A stretch of DNA of 6,681 nucleotides from Acidobacteriaceae bacterium (GCA_030039895.1 JASHUR010000082.1:1-6681), one strand, 5' to 3'. Positions 1 through 6,681 are shown, numbered from the stretch's first letter. Numbers and translations are program-made. The notes: a model not told the origin generated them from the sequence alone.

Positions 1-240
1 TTTGCGCAAAACGTTCGTATCTACGCCTATCCGATGAGCTCAAAGGATCTCGGGCAATCGATGCAAAATATCTCGGCGGTCGGGTGGCAGTGGACAGACA
101 CGGACGGATGGGTCTCTGCCCACCAGCTTCATCCGGCGCCGCCGCTCGATCATCTTTTCAACTATGTTCTTGCCAGCAATTTCCTCATCCCGATGCAGGC
201 TCCGGTGGTTGCCGGCGTACAAGCTGGCCGTGATTCTTGA
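1..240 (+). CDS. 3' end of an unrecognised protein gene (5' end outside window)
   Basis: The frame is open from the first base of the window to a TGA at 238-240 and gives about 79 residues. I do not recognise the family. The segment is rich in Trp, Tyr and Pro, with a GWQWTDTDGW stretch, a proline-rich APPLDHLF stretch and a hydrophobic VLASNFLIPM stretch, and it looks more like real protein than an out-of-frame shadow. An internal ATG at 34 has no convincing ribosome-binding site, so a gene entering from the left is more likely than a 68-residue small protein. The last dozen residues are low in information, as expected at a C-terminus. No function is proposed. The gene ends 281 bp before the lipoprotein gene, so membership of the same operon is doubtful. 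Confidence 0.5.
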   Translation, partial: FAQNVRIYAYPMSSKDLGQSMQNISAVGWQWTDTDGWVSAHQLHPAPPLDHLFNYVLASNFLIPMQAPVVAGVQAGRDS

Positions 241-521
241 AGATGGAGATTCGATCCACTGGCCGGTCTTTCCAGGTGCTTGATGGAGGCGCTCTAAGAG
301 AATGGAGGGTCTATCCTCTGCCGCGGTTGCCACAGACCAGGGAAGAGTCTGATCCAGGGTCTGTGCCTGTATCCACGCATGTAGTCGCGCTTCCCGCGCC
401 CGCTTTACCACTAAGGTCAGGCGTTGATCCTGGGCAATCTGTGTATTTCATGAGGTTTGCGGTAGATTAGAAGACATCGCTGCTGTTCCTAACCCTCGAT
501 TATTGCCAGGTCTGAGAGCGT
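241..521. other. Spacer with no recognisable gene
   Basis: Short frames are open on both strands here. One is a + strand frame from 237 to 470. Another is a - strand frame open from about 453 down to 40, which runs antisense across the partial gene at the left edge. Neither gives a sequence I recognise, and both look like chance frames in GC-rich DNA. The promoter for the lipoprotein-kinase-regulator unit should lie in this stretch, but I could not pick a convincing -35/-10 pair. No terminator hairpin with a T tract is seen after the stop at 240. Confidence 0.4.
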
Positions 522-1610
522 ATGGGCCCTTTTAATTGCAGTTTCGGCTTAAAGCCGTATCGGTTTGTGATTTTTCTGCTGGTTCTCTGCGTGTTTGCTG
601 CGGGCTGCAATTGGCACCAACAATCGCAGAAGCCGTCTGTTGAGATCACGCTCGTGCCGCCGGCAAACCCCGGCGGTCCCGGCAGCCTCGATTACATTGG
701 GGGGCGCGTGACGAATGCCGCCCACGGCCAGAAGATTGTGATCTATGCGCGCAGCGAGATCTGGTGGATCCAGCCATTTGCCAATAGCCCATTTACGAAC
801 ATTCAGCCAGATTCGACCTGGAAAAACTCGACGCACCTGGGAACGGAATATGCCGTATTGCTGGTGGATTCGGGGTATTCCCCCCAGCCGAGGTTGCAGA
901 CACTACCGGCCGTTGGCAAAGGTGTGGCGGCGATCGCAACTATTAACGGCACGGCATCGGCGCCTATCGTTTCGAAGACCATCCACTTTAGCGGATATGA
1001 CTGGCTTGTGCGAACCGCAAGCAGCGACCGTGGCGGCGGAGTCAACCAATACGATCCCGCGAACGCCTGGGTAGACAAGAATGGCTATCTTCATATGAAG
1101 ATGACGGAACACGACGGCCAATGGTACTGCGCAGAGATCAGCATGACACGCAGCCTGGGGTTCGGTACCTATAAGGTTGTGGTGCAGGATATGGGGCATC
1201 TGGGACCAGCGGCGGTGGTCAGCATGTTCACATGGAATGATATGGAGACACAAGCGAACCCCAGCGATCTGGATATTGAGCTGAGCCGCTGGGGCAATCC
1301 CGACAGCAAGAATGCGCAGTATGTCGTACAGCCCTACTATGTGCCCCAGAATGTTTACCGGTTTAACGTGCCCGCGGGAGTGCATACGTATATTCTTCAC
1401 TGGGCGCCCGGCATGGCATCCTTCAAGACCGTTTCGGGTACAGGCGAGACCGCCAACGCAAAACCGACCAGCGAGCACGACTTCACTTCAGGAATTCCGT
1501 CCCCTGCGGGGAAGACCGTGCATCTTGACCTGTATGACTACCATCATTCCAAGATCGCTTACCAGCGTCCGGCTGAGGTTGTCATTGAGAAGTTTGAGTA
1601 TCTGCCGTAG
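522..1610 (+). CDS. Lipoprotein with GH16-like (concanavalin A-like lectin/glucanase) domain
   Basis: This is a 362-residue exported lipoprotein. A short N-region with Lys11 and Arg14 is followed by a hydrophobic stretch (about 15-25) and a lipobox ending AAGC, which predicts lipidation at Cys29. Residues about 38-141 form a beta-rich N-terminal domain of unknown function (motifs IVIYARSEIWW and STWKNSTHLGTEY). Residues about 153-362 resemble a GH16-type beta-jellyroll. It has the opening SGYDWLVR, a strand LGFGTYKVVVQD, the active-site-like strand DLDIELSRWG (249-258), then HTYILHW and a final VVIEKFEYLP. GH16 enzymes cleave beta-glucans and galactans using an ExDx(x)E motif. Here the motif reads D249-x-D251-x-E253, so the expected nucleophile Glu is Asp. 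The protein may therefore bind sugar without cutting it, or have altered activity. The ATG at 522 is the only start that keeps the full signal peptide; its GAGAG at 514-518 is closer than ideal. The 3' end overlaps the proposed kinase start. Lipoprotein and fold are fairly sure; enzymatic activity is not. Confidence 0.8.
   Translation: MGPFNCSFGLKPYRFVIFLLVLCVFAAGCNWHQQSQKPSVEITLVPPANPGGPGSLDYIGGRVTNAAHGQKIVIYARSEIWWIQPFANSPFTNIQPDSTWKNSTHLGTEYAVLLVDSGYSPQPRLQTLPAVGKGVAAIATINGTASAPIVSKTIHFSGYDWLVRTASSDRGGGVNQYDPANAWVDKNGYLHMKMTEHDGQWYCAEISMTRSLGFGTYKVVVQDMGHLGPAAVVSMFTWNDMETQANPSDLDIELSRWGNPDSKNAQYVVQPYYVPQNVYRFNVPAGVHTYILHWAPGMASFKTVSGTGETANAKPTSEHDFTSGIPSPAGKTVHLDLYDYHHSKIAYQRPAEVVIEKFEYLP
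1575..1578 (+). promoter_or_regulatory. Ribosome-binding site supporting a TTG start for the kinase
   Basis: A GAGG lies 6 nt before a TTG at 1585, inside the last codons of the lipoprotein gene. Starting there gives a clean signal peptide: a basic N-region, the hydrophobic AAAVLVCLW, then AFA before a likely cleavage site. The in-frame ATG at 1534 has no comparable Shine-Dalgarno sequence. It would also put a 17-residue extension ahead of the signal peptide and a 77-nt overlap with the upstream gene. A TTG at 1594 is a third option, but its purine tract is too close. Confidence 0.4.
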
Positions 1611-4600
1611 CCGAAAGAGGCGAATTCGGCGCTGGCAATGGGCGGCCGCTGTGCTGGTGTGCCTGTGGCCTGTTCATTCGGCATTCGCGCTGCATCCCAG
1701 CGTCGAAATCTCACAATACGTCCACGACAGATGGACGGCAGAAAACGGATTGCTGGGTGGGTCGATTTATGCAATCTGCCAGTCTTCGGACGGGTATCTT
1801 TGGATCGGCACGGAGCGCGGGCTGGTGCGCTTTGACGGCTCTCACTTCACTCTGATCCAGCAGCCGATCGCGGGCACAGCGCCGCTAGGCCCCGTGCTTG
1901 GACTGGTTTCCGACACGGCCGGCAACATGTGGATTCGACTGGAGGACTTGCGGCTTCTTCTTTACCGAGACGGCCACTTCGAGGACGCGACCGCCCGCTT
2001 TCACCTGCTGCAGATCCCATACACCGCGATGGCGAATGACTACGAGCACGGGATTTTACTCGCCAACGGATATGAACAGACCCTGCAATATAGCGGCGGG
2101 AAATTCGTTACCGTCGTCGCCACTGGGCAGATACCCAACGCAGTGATTTCGCTGGCACAGACGCGCGACCAGACCATCTGGCTGGGCACCCGTGACAACG
2201 GCCTGTTCCGCATGGTGGACGGTCGACCGGAGAGTGTTTCCAACGATCTGAACGATGCGAAAATCAACACCCTGCTGCCGGCAATCAGCGGCGGATTATG
2301 GATCGGCACGGACCATGGGCTCCGATACTGGGACGGTCATCAACTGGTGGAATTGCCGTTGCCAGCGCCTGTTCGCCAGCTTCAAATCCTGACACTGCTC
2401 CAGGACAGCGACTTGAATATCTGGGCCGGGACCGATCACGGTCTGATTTGCATCCGTCCTGACGGGACCACGTCTCTCGCACTTCTCCACGACGGTCCTG
2501 GATACGAAGTGACAACCATCTTCGAGGACCGCGAAGGCGCGATCTGGTATGGCGGTTCGGCGGGCCTCGATCGCCTGCAGAACGGAACATTCACAACCTA
2601 CACGACAGCACAGGGTATGCCTACGGACAAGATTGGCCCGGTATGGGCCGACTCGGAAGGGCAAACCTGGTTTGCGCCCGTCTCAGGTGGGCTTTACTGG
2701 ATTGAGAAAGGTCAGGTTCACAAAGTTACGGCAGAAGGTCTGGCCGATGACGTTGTGTATTCCATCAGCGGCGGCGGCGGCGAAATCTGGGTGGGAAGAC
2801 AGCACGGCGGACTTACCGTCCTGACGCAAAACGGAGATTCGTTTACTGCACGGACTTACACGCAGGCGAACGGCCTGGCCCCAAGCGGTGTGTACTCCGT
2901 TTGCCGCGAGCGCGACGGAACGGTCTGGGCAGGAACCATCAGCGGCGGGGTGAGCAGGCTGAAGGACGGAGTGATTACGAACTTCACCGATTCGAACGGA
3001 GTTTCCCTGAACTCGATCAACTCGATGCTTGAGGGTTACGACGGAACGATGTGGTTCGCGACTCCGTTCGGACTCGTTTCCTATAGCCAGGGACGATGGA
3101 TGAATTACCCGGTAGAGGATGGCACTCCTGCGCCGAACGTCGAAACAATCATTCAGGACTCAGGGCATGTTCTTTGGCTGGCGACGTCAGAGGGCCTTGG
3201 TGTCCTCTCGTCTGGAAAGGTCAGAATTCTGGAGGGCCTTCCAGGGCCATTGCGTGAGCAAATCTTCGGCATCGCGGAAGACAGGTTGGGATTTCTATGG
3301 ATTGTCACCTCGGACCATGTGCTCCAGGTGAATCGTGACGAGCTTTTGAAGGGGACAATCACCGCATCGAACATCCGAAGCTATGGGATCGAGGACGGCC
3401 TTAAAGGAGTGGAGGGCGTGAGTCGTGACCGCTCGGTAGTAACGGATGCGAGCGGCCGGATCTGGATGTCGTTGAATCGCGGACTTTCTGTTGCTGATCC
3501 CCGCCTCACGATCGACAGCTCAGCTCCGGTTGGGGTGCGCATTAACGAGGTGCTTGCCGGTGGCGTTCCGATTGACTTTCAGGCGGCGCCGAAAATCCCT
3601 CCGGGAGACGGAAGCGTGACGTTTAACTACGCGGGGATGAGCCTCTCGAATCTGGATCGCATCCGGTACCGGTACAAACTGGAGGGGTTCAATCGCGACT
3701 GGAGCGCAGTTACGGCTTCACCTCGAGTGACATACACGAACCTTGATCCCGGGTTCTATCGCTTCCGCATCATCGCATCGAATGGGCTAGGGTTATGGAA
3801 CGGGCCGGAAACGGATGTTTCTTTCGTCATCGCGAGAGCATTCTGGCAGACATGGTGGTTCAGGGTCCTGTGCGGCGTGGCAGGTATGCTCTTGATACTT
3901 GCGCTGTATCAGCTGCGTCTTTACAGGCATACCAAACAGTTGAACATGCGCTTTCAGGAGCGGCTTGCGGAGCGAACGCGGATTGCGCAGGAGCTGCACG
4001 ATACCCTGCTGCAGGGCGTTCTGAGCGCATCTCTGCAGCTTGATGTGGCAGACGAGCACCTGCCTGAGAATTCGCCGGCCAAGCCCGTGCTGCGACGAGT
4101 GCTGCGGATCATGGGCAGGATTTCCGAAGAGGGCAGGAATGCGGTTCGCGGTCTGCGCATATCTGAGGGTGAGAAGAGCAGCCTTGAGATCGCCTTCTCG
4201 CAGATGCGACAAGAGCTTGCGATGGATGAAAAGGTCGGCTATCGCGTGATGACGAACGGCGGCAGCCGCGCGGTGCGGCCGCTGATACGCGATGAAGTCT
4301 ACCGCGTGGGCCGCGAAGCACTGGTGAATGCTTGTTTGCATGCCCAGGCGAGCAACATCGAGGTGGAAGTAGAATACGCAAGCAGGCACCTGAGAGTGCT
4401 GGTGCGCGATGATGGCCGCGGCATCGACCCGCAGGTGCTCGATTCCGGCCGTGAGGGACATTGGGGGCTGCGGGGAATGCGGGAGCGTTCGGAAAACATC
4501 GGCGCAAGCCTGAAACTGCGCAGCCGGGTGGGAATGGGCACCGAGGTTGAGCTGACTGTGCCGGGAAAGATTGCCTTTGAGAGCGAGGCTCAGAGCGCTG

Positions 4601-4680
4601 TACCGAAGTGGCTGCCGAGGAAGAAACAGGAAGAGCCTGATGGCGATAAAGCCACTCAGAAAGACGGAGTGCAGAAATGA
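1585..4680 (+). CDS. Membrane sensor histidine kinase with two-component-regulator propeller, Y_Y_Y, HisKA_3 and HATPase domains
   Basis: From the TTG at 1585 the product is 1031 residues. In order it has a signal peptide (1-35, AFA cleavage), then propeller repeats over about 40-660 with the recurring D-G-x-hW-hG-T pattern. Repeat Trp residues lie at about 73, 116, 199, 239, 280, 321, 362, 402, 448, 490, 531, 572 and 627. One degenerate blade lies between 116 and 199, making 14. A Y_Y_Y domain follows (about 680-750), then one membrane helix (about 758-777). The HisKA_3 helix carries phospho-acceptor His805 in ELHDTLLQG. The HATPase_c domain has an N-box around Glu911/Asn915, a DDGRG motif at 942-946, GLRGM at 961-965 and GMGT at 983-986. 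All catalytic motifs are intact, so it should autophosphorylate on sensing a periplasmic signal and pass phosphate to the adjacent regulator. A charged Lys/Glu-rich tail of about 35 residues follows the ATPase domain. The frame is open back to 1312, so the start is uncertain (1534 or 1594 are alternatives); the domain assignment is firm. The ligand is unknown; sugars are an inference from context. Confidence 0.92.
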   Translation: MRSLSICRSRKRRIRRWQWAAAVLVCLWPVHSAFALHPSVEISQYVHDRWTAENGLLGGSIYAICQSSDGYLWIGTERGLVRFDGSHFTLIQQPIAGTAPLGPVLGLVSDTAGNMWIRLEDLRLLLYRDGHFEDATARFHLLQIPYTAMANDYEHGILLANGYEQTLQYSGGKFVTVVATGQIPNAVISLAQTRDQTIWLGTRDNGLFRMVDGRPESVSNDLNDAKINTLLPAISGGLWIGTDHGLRYWDGHQLVELPLPAPVRQLQILTLLQDSDLNIWAGTDHGLICIRPDGTTSLALLHDGPGYEVTTIFEDREGAIWYGGSAGLDRLQNGTFTTYTTAQGMPTDKIGPVWADSEGQTWFAPVSGGLYWIEKGQVHKVTAEGLADDVVYSISGGGGEIWVGRQHGGLTVLTQNGDSFTARTYTQANGLAPSGVYSVCRERDGTVWAGTISGGVSRLKDGVITNFTDSNGVSLNSINSMLEGYDGTMWFATPFGLVSYSQGRWMNYPVEDGTPAPNVETIIQDSGHVLWLATSEGLGVLSSGKVRILEGLPGPLREQIFGIAEDRLGFLWIVTSDHVLQVNRDELLKGTITASNIRSYGIEDGLKGVEGVSRDRSVVTDASGRIWMSLNRGLSVADPRLTIDSSAPVGVRINEVLAGGVPIDFQAAPKIPPGDGSVTFNYAGMSLSNLDRIRYRYKLEGFNRDWSAVTASPRVTYTNLDPGFYRFRIIASNGLGLWNGPETDVSFVIARAFWQTWWFRVLCGVAGMLLILALYQLRLYRHTKQLNMRFQERLAERTRIAQELHDTLLQGVLSASLQLDVADEHLPENSPAKPVLRRVLRIMGRISEEGRNAVRGLRISEGEKSSLEIAFSQMRQELAMDEKVGYRVMTNGGSRAVRPLIRDEVYRVGREALVNACLHAQASNIEVEVEYASRHLRVLVRDDGRGIDPQVLDSGREGHWGLRGMRERSENIGASLKLRSRVGMGTEVELTVPGKIAFESEAQSAVPKWLPRKKQEEPDGDKATQKDGVQK

Positions 4681-5306
4681 TTGACTCACACCGGATTCGA
4701 GTTCTCTGCGTGGATGATCATCCGCTGATGCGAGAGGGCATTGCCGCAATGATCAAAAATGAACCGGACATGCTAATGGTGGCAGAGGCGTCGAGCGGCC
4801 ACGATGCGATCCTCAGCTATCGGGAGCATCGACCGGACATTACGCTGATGGACCTGAGGCTTCCGGACATTGGCGGTATCGATGCATTGATTGCCATTCG
4901 CGCCGAGTTTCCGAATGCTCGCGTGATCATGCTGACCACGTTTGAAGGTGACGTCGAGATTCAACGCTCGCTGGAGGCCGGCGCCCAGGGCTATATGCTC
5001 AAGAGCATGCCGCGAAAGCGGCTGGTGGAGATGATCCGCAAAGTCCATGCGGGAAAGAAGCAGATTCCCCCTGAGATCGCGGCGCACTTAGCCGAGCATA
5101 TGGGAGAAGAGACGCTAAGCAAGCGCGAAATTGAGGTCTTGCAGCAAGTTGCCGGGGGAAACAGGAACAGCGATATTGCAACCCTGCTATTTATCTCCGA
5201 AGAGACGGTTAAAGGGCACATCAAGCACATTATGGAGAAGCTGGGCGCTGCGGACAGGACTGAGGCGGTTGCGATCGGAATACGCCGCGGAATCATCCAC
5301 TTGTGA
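4677..5306 (+). CDS. NarL/FixJ-family response regulator (receiver plus LuxR-type HTH)
   Basis: This 209-residue cytoplasmic transcription regulator is the expected partner of the kinase just upstream. The receiver domain (about 7-122) has the acidic pair Asp13/Asp14, phospho-acceptor Asp59 in TLMDLRLPD, the switch Thr87/Thr88 in MLTTF, and Lys109 in YMLKS, so all key residues are present. The C-terminal LuxR-type helix-turn-helix (about 146-207) shows the usual LSKREIEVL start, then NSDIATLLFISEETVKGHI and a closing LGAADRTEAV. The ATG overlaps the kinase stop as ATGA (4677-4680), and GGAG at 4666-4669 lies 7 nt upstream. This indicates translational coupling and a common transcript. Length is normal for the family. 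Phosphorylation should promote dimerisation and DNA binding. Its targets cannot be read from the window, but its own operon and the DoxX-like gene downstream are natural candidates. Confidence 0.95.
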   Translation: MIDSHRIRVLCVDDHPLMREGIAAMIKNEPDMLMVAEASSGHDAILSYREHRPDITLMDLRLPDIGGIDALIAIRAEFPNARVIMLTTFEGDVEIQRSLEAGAQGYMLKSMPRKRLVEMIRKVHAGKKQIPPEIAAHLAEHMGEETLSKREIEVLQQVAGGNRNSDIATLLFISEETVKGHIKHIMEKLGAADRTEAVAIGIRRGIIHL

Positions 5307-5372
5307 AGGGGCCCGCCGCATAATGCGCCGTAATTATTCGACCCAAAAGCACCCGATCTAGGGATTCCTACC

Positions 5373-5864
5373 ATGCCTACTGCGATTAGTCTCGACGAGA
5401 GGACGATATATCAGTCCAGGAGGCTCCGGCTGCAAAGGCTTTTTTCCATGTTCCCGGATGGATGGCCCGGGATCGGTTTGATACTGTTACGGCTTGCGGT
5501 CGCCTTTAGCGCGGTGGCTTATGGCGTCGGAGCCGTGACGATGCCAGACTATCTTCCAATTTGGCGCTGGGTCGAGGCGGCGGTGGGGATCGGTGTCGGC
5601 CTTGCGCTCATGATTGGCTTCCTGACACCGCTCGCCGGGCTCGCAGCCGGCGTTGGATATCTCGTCACATTGATTGCTACATTGATCGGTCGCCATTCGG
5701 GCGCGCATCTGTCCACGCTTGCGAGCCTGGACCTAGTCGTAATGTCATTATCGCTGGTCCTGCTTGGCCCAGGGGCATTTTCACTGGACGCACGTCTCTT
5801 CGGTCGCAGGGAAATTGTGATTCCGCATAGCCGAACTCGCACAGGGGATGATGTGCGAGATTAA
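5373..5864 (+). CDS. DoxX-like small integral membrane protein
   Basis: This is a 163-residue protein with four predicted membrane helices at about 33-54, 64-82, 84-106 and 116-134. The features typical of the DoxX-like group are an RL-containing first helix after a FPDGWPGIG motif, GFLTPLAGLAAGVGY in the middle, and LGPGAFSLDARLFGRRE after the last helix. The first 25 or so residues are polar and basic and probably cytoplasmic. DoxX relatives are often linked with redox or thiol-stress functions, but the biochemical role of most members is unknown and none is assigned here. The ATG at 5373 is preceded by AGGGA (5360-5364) with 8 nt spacing. An in-frame ATG at 5448 would still keep all four helices. 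The gene lies 66 bp after the response regulator with no clear terminator between, so it may be read through from that operon. It could be a regulatory target, but this is inference. Confidence 0.8.
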   Translation: MPTAISLDERTIYQSRRLRLQRLFSMFPDGWPGIGLILLRLAVAFSAVAYGVGAVTMPDYLPIWRWVEAAVGIGVGLALMIGFLTPLAGLAAGVGYLVTLIATLIGRHSGAHLSTLASLDLVVMSLSLVLLGPGAFSLDARLFGRREIVIPHSRTRTGDDVRD

Positions 5865-6145
5865 TTCCTCGTTACCGCGCAAACGCACAGCAGGAACCAT
5901 ATACATCAAGCAGGGGATCCGCGTCCCCCCAAAAAGAGTAGGTGAATTTCGCCGCAAAGTGGTCTTTCGATCACGGTTGTTTGCATCCTATAGTGACGCT
6001 ATCGGAACGAACGGCTCAGGCGCAGTGCAAGAGATCAACAAACGCAAGCCAAGAAGCAGGTGCCTGACATAGATCAAGTCGGAAGCAAGTCTGGCAAGCG
6101 CTCGTCAACAATTACCAAATCTTCAAAACTTAGGCGGATGAATCG
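5865..6145. other. Spacer with no convincing gene, upstream of the sigma factor
   Basis: A + strand frame from 5848 to 6072 begins inside the DoxX-like gene and gives a basic, low-similarity peptide I do not recognise, so I do not call it. The stretch holds a short hairpin GGGGA/TCCCC with a 6-nt loop (5913-5928). The hairpin is followed by A residues, not T, so it is not a + strand terminator. There is also a 13-bp imperfect palindrome at 5990-6002. The promoter of the sigma-factor gene should be here, but no clear housekeeping or ECF-type -35/-10 pair with proper spacing was found. Confidence 0.4.
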
Positions 6146-6681
6146 ATGCTTGAAGCAACCTTTGCAAATCATGGTCAAACGCAGATCAATTCGTTAGCGG
6201 TCGTCAGCGACGTTCACCTGGTTGCAGCAGCGAAAAACGGGGAGACTGCCGCATACGTAGAGTTGTGCAGACGACACAGAGACAGGTTACGTTGCGTCGC
6301 ACAACGCATAACCAAAAACAAGGAGGATGCGGAAGACATCCTTCAGGACACGTTCATGAGAGCCTTTGTTCATCTTGATAAATTTGACGGCAGGTCTGCT
6401 TTTTCCACCTGGATAACGCGCATTGCGATCAATAACGCACTGATGCTGTTGCGGAAAAAGCGCGGTTATACTGTGGCCTCCCTTGAGGACCTTTCGTCTA
6501 TCTCCGGCAAGTCAATGGAGATTGTTGAACATTCGCCGGGCCCGGAAGATCACGTCATCCGGAAAGAGATGAGAAGCCTCGCCCGTAAAGCTGTTCAGGG
6601 GCTTCCCCCAAAGCTTCGCAGCGTGATGGAGATTCATCTTTCGCTCGACAGCTCGATTCTGGATACAGCCGCTGCGGCGGG
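6146..6681 (+). CDS. ECF-family RNA polymerase sigma factor (sigma-70 family), 3' end cut off
   Basis: The first 178 codons of an extracytoplasmic-function sigma factor are present and the frame runs off the right edge. Sigma region 2 spans about residues 24-106. It starts HLVAAAKNGETAAYVEL, continues with the core-binding motif EDAEDILQDTFMRAF (60-74), and ends with the promoter-melting stretch FSTWITRIAINNALMLLRKK. A linker of about 35 residues follows, then the beginning of region 4 (about 143 on) with GLPPKLRSVMEIHL. The -35-recognition helix would start near the cut. The ATG at 6146 follows an in-frame TAG at 6131, and GGCGGA at 6133-6138 gives a reasonable ribosome-binding site 7 nt away. 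Such factors direct RNA polymerase to stress or envelope-response promoters and are usually held by an anti-sigma factor encoded next door. None is visible here because the downstream side is missing. It is separated by 281 bp from the DoxX-like gene, so it is probably a separate transcription unit. Confidence 0.93.
   Translation, partial: MLEATFANHGQTQINSLAVVSDVHLVAAAKNGETAAYVELCRRHRDRLRCVAQRITKNKEDAEDILQDTFMRAFVHLDKFDGRSAFSTWITRIAINNALMLLRKKRGYTVASLEDLSSISGKSMEIVEHSPGPEDHVIRKEMRSLARKAVQGLPPKLRSVMEIHLSLDSSILDTAAAA

Noticed and set aside
40..411. - strand frame of 123 codons
   Set aside because: It is antisense to the more protein-like partial gene at 1-240, is rich in Arg as typical of shadow frames, and has no recognisable motif or good ribosome-binding site.
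424..452. TTGATC as a -35 box for the lipoprotein operon
   Set aside because: No acceptable -10 hexamer lies at 16-18 nt spacing; the nearest AT-rich stretches are too close.
237..470. + strand frame of 77 codons after the partial gene
   Set aside because: Low-complexity Pro/Val/Arg composition, no family resemblance, and no clear ribosome-binding site.
903..1478. - strand frame of 191 codons inside the lipoprotein gene
   Set aside because: It is antisense to a gene with clear domain evidence, and its translation is rich in His, Arg and Cys as expected of a shadow.
3793..4749. - strand frame of 318 codons antisense to the kinase C-terminal half
   Set aside because: It lies opposite the intact HisKA_3 and HATPase coding region, whose codon bias keeps this frame open. 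The translation has abundant His/Gln/Arg and no domain.
5315..5330. CGCATAATGCG inverted repeat after the response regulator as a terminator
   Set aside because: The stem is 4 bp with a 3-nt loop and no T tract follows.
5913..5928. Hairpin GGGGA/TCCCC as a transcription terminator
   Set aside because: The stem is only 5 bp and is followed by an A run on the + strand; no T tract follows in either orientation.
5893..5930. GGAACC followed by GTC as an ECF-type promoter
   Set aside because: The spacing between the two elements is about 24 nt, well beyond the usual 16-17 nt.
5848..6072. Possible small gene of 74 codons between the DoxX-like and sigma-factor genes
   Set aside because: It starts inside the DoxX-like gene, has no convincing ribosome-binding site, and gives a basic peptide without recognisable features.

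Overview
The window looks like a chromosomal stretch of a soil-type bacterium, most likely an Acidobacteriota (Terriglobia-like). This is inferred from gene style, not from a marker gene. The clues are a moderately high GC content, a large two-component-regulator-propeller histidine kinase paired with a NarL-type response regulator, a GH16-like lipoprotein, and an ECF sigma factor. All supportable genes lie on the + strand. I see no mobile element, CRISPR array, tRNA or rRNA.

Layout: (a) 1-240, the 3' end of an unrecognised gene that enters from the left edge. (b) 241-521, a spacer with no recognisable gene. (c) 522-5306, a tight three-gene unit. It holds a lipoprotein with a concanavalin-like GH16-type domain (522-1610), a roughly 1031-residue membrane sensor kinase (about 1585-4680) and a NarL/FixJ response regulator (4677-5306). 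The kinase probably starts inside the lipoprotein gene, and the kinase and regulator share an ATGA stop/start overlap. (d) 5373-5864, a small DoxX-like membrane protein 66 bp downstream. (e) 5865-6145, a spacer without a convincing gene. (f) 6146 to the right edge, the first 178 codons of an ECF sigma-70 factor, cut by the window end.

How the genes may work together: the kinase has an N-terminal export signal, 14 propeller blades (enough for two seven-bladed propellers), a Y_Y_Y domain, one membrane helix, and HisKA_3 and HATPase domains. It should sense something outside the cytoplasmic membrane and phosphorylate the downstream regulator at Asp59. The upstream lipoprotein has a carbohydrate-binding-type fold and appears translationally linked to the kinase. 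It may therefore bind or process the ligand, making the trio a carbohydrate-sensing unit. This resembles the hybrid two-component systems of Bacteroidetes, but here kinase and regulator are separate proteins. That role is inference; the architecture is read from the sequence.

The window holds one interesting but not clearly unprecedented system. The points most worth checking are the lipoprotein's altered GH16 active-site motif and its coupling to the kinase.
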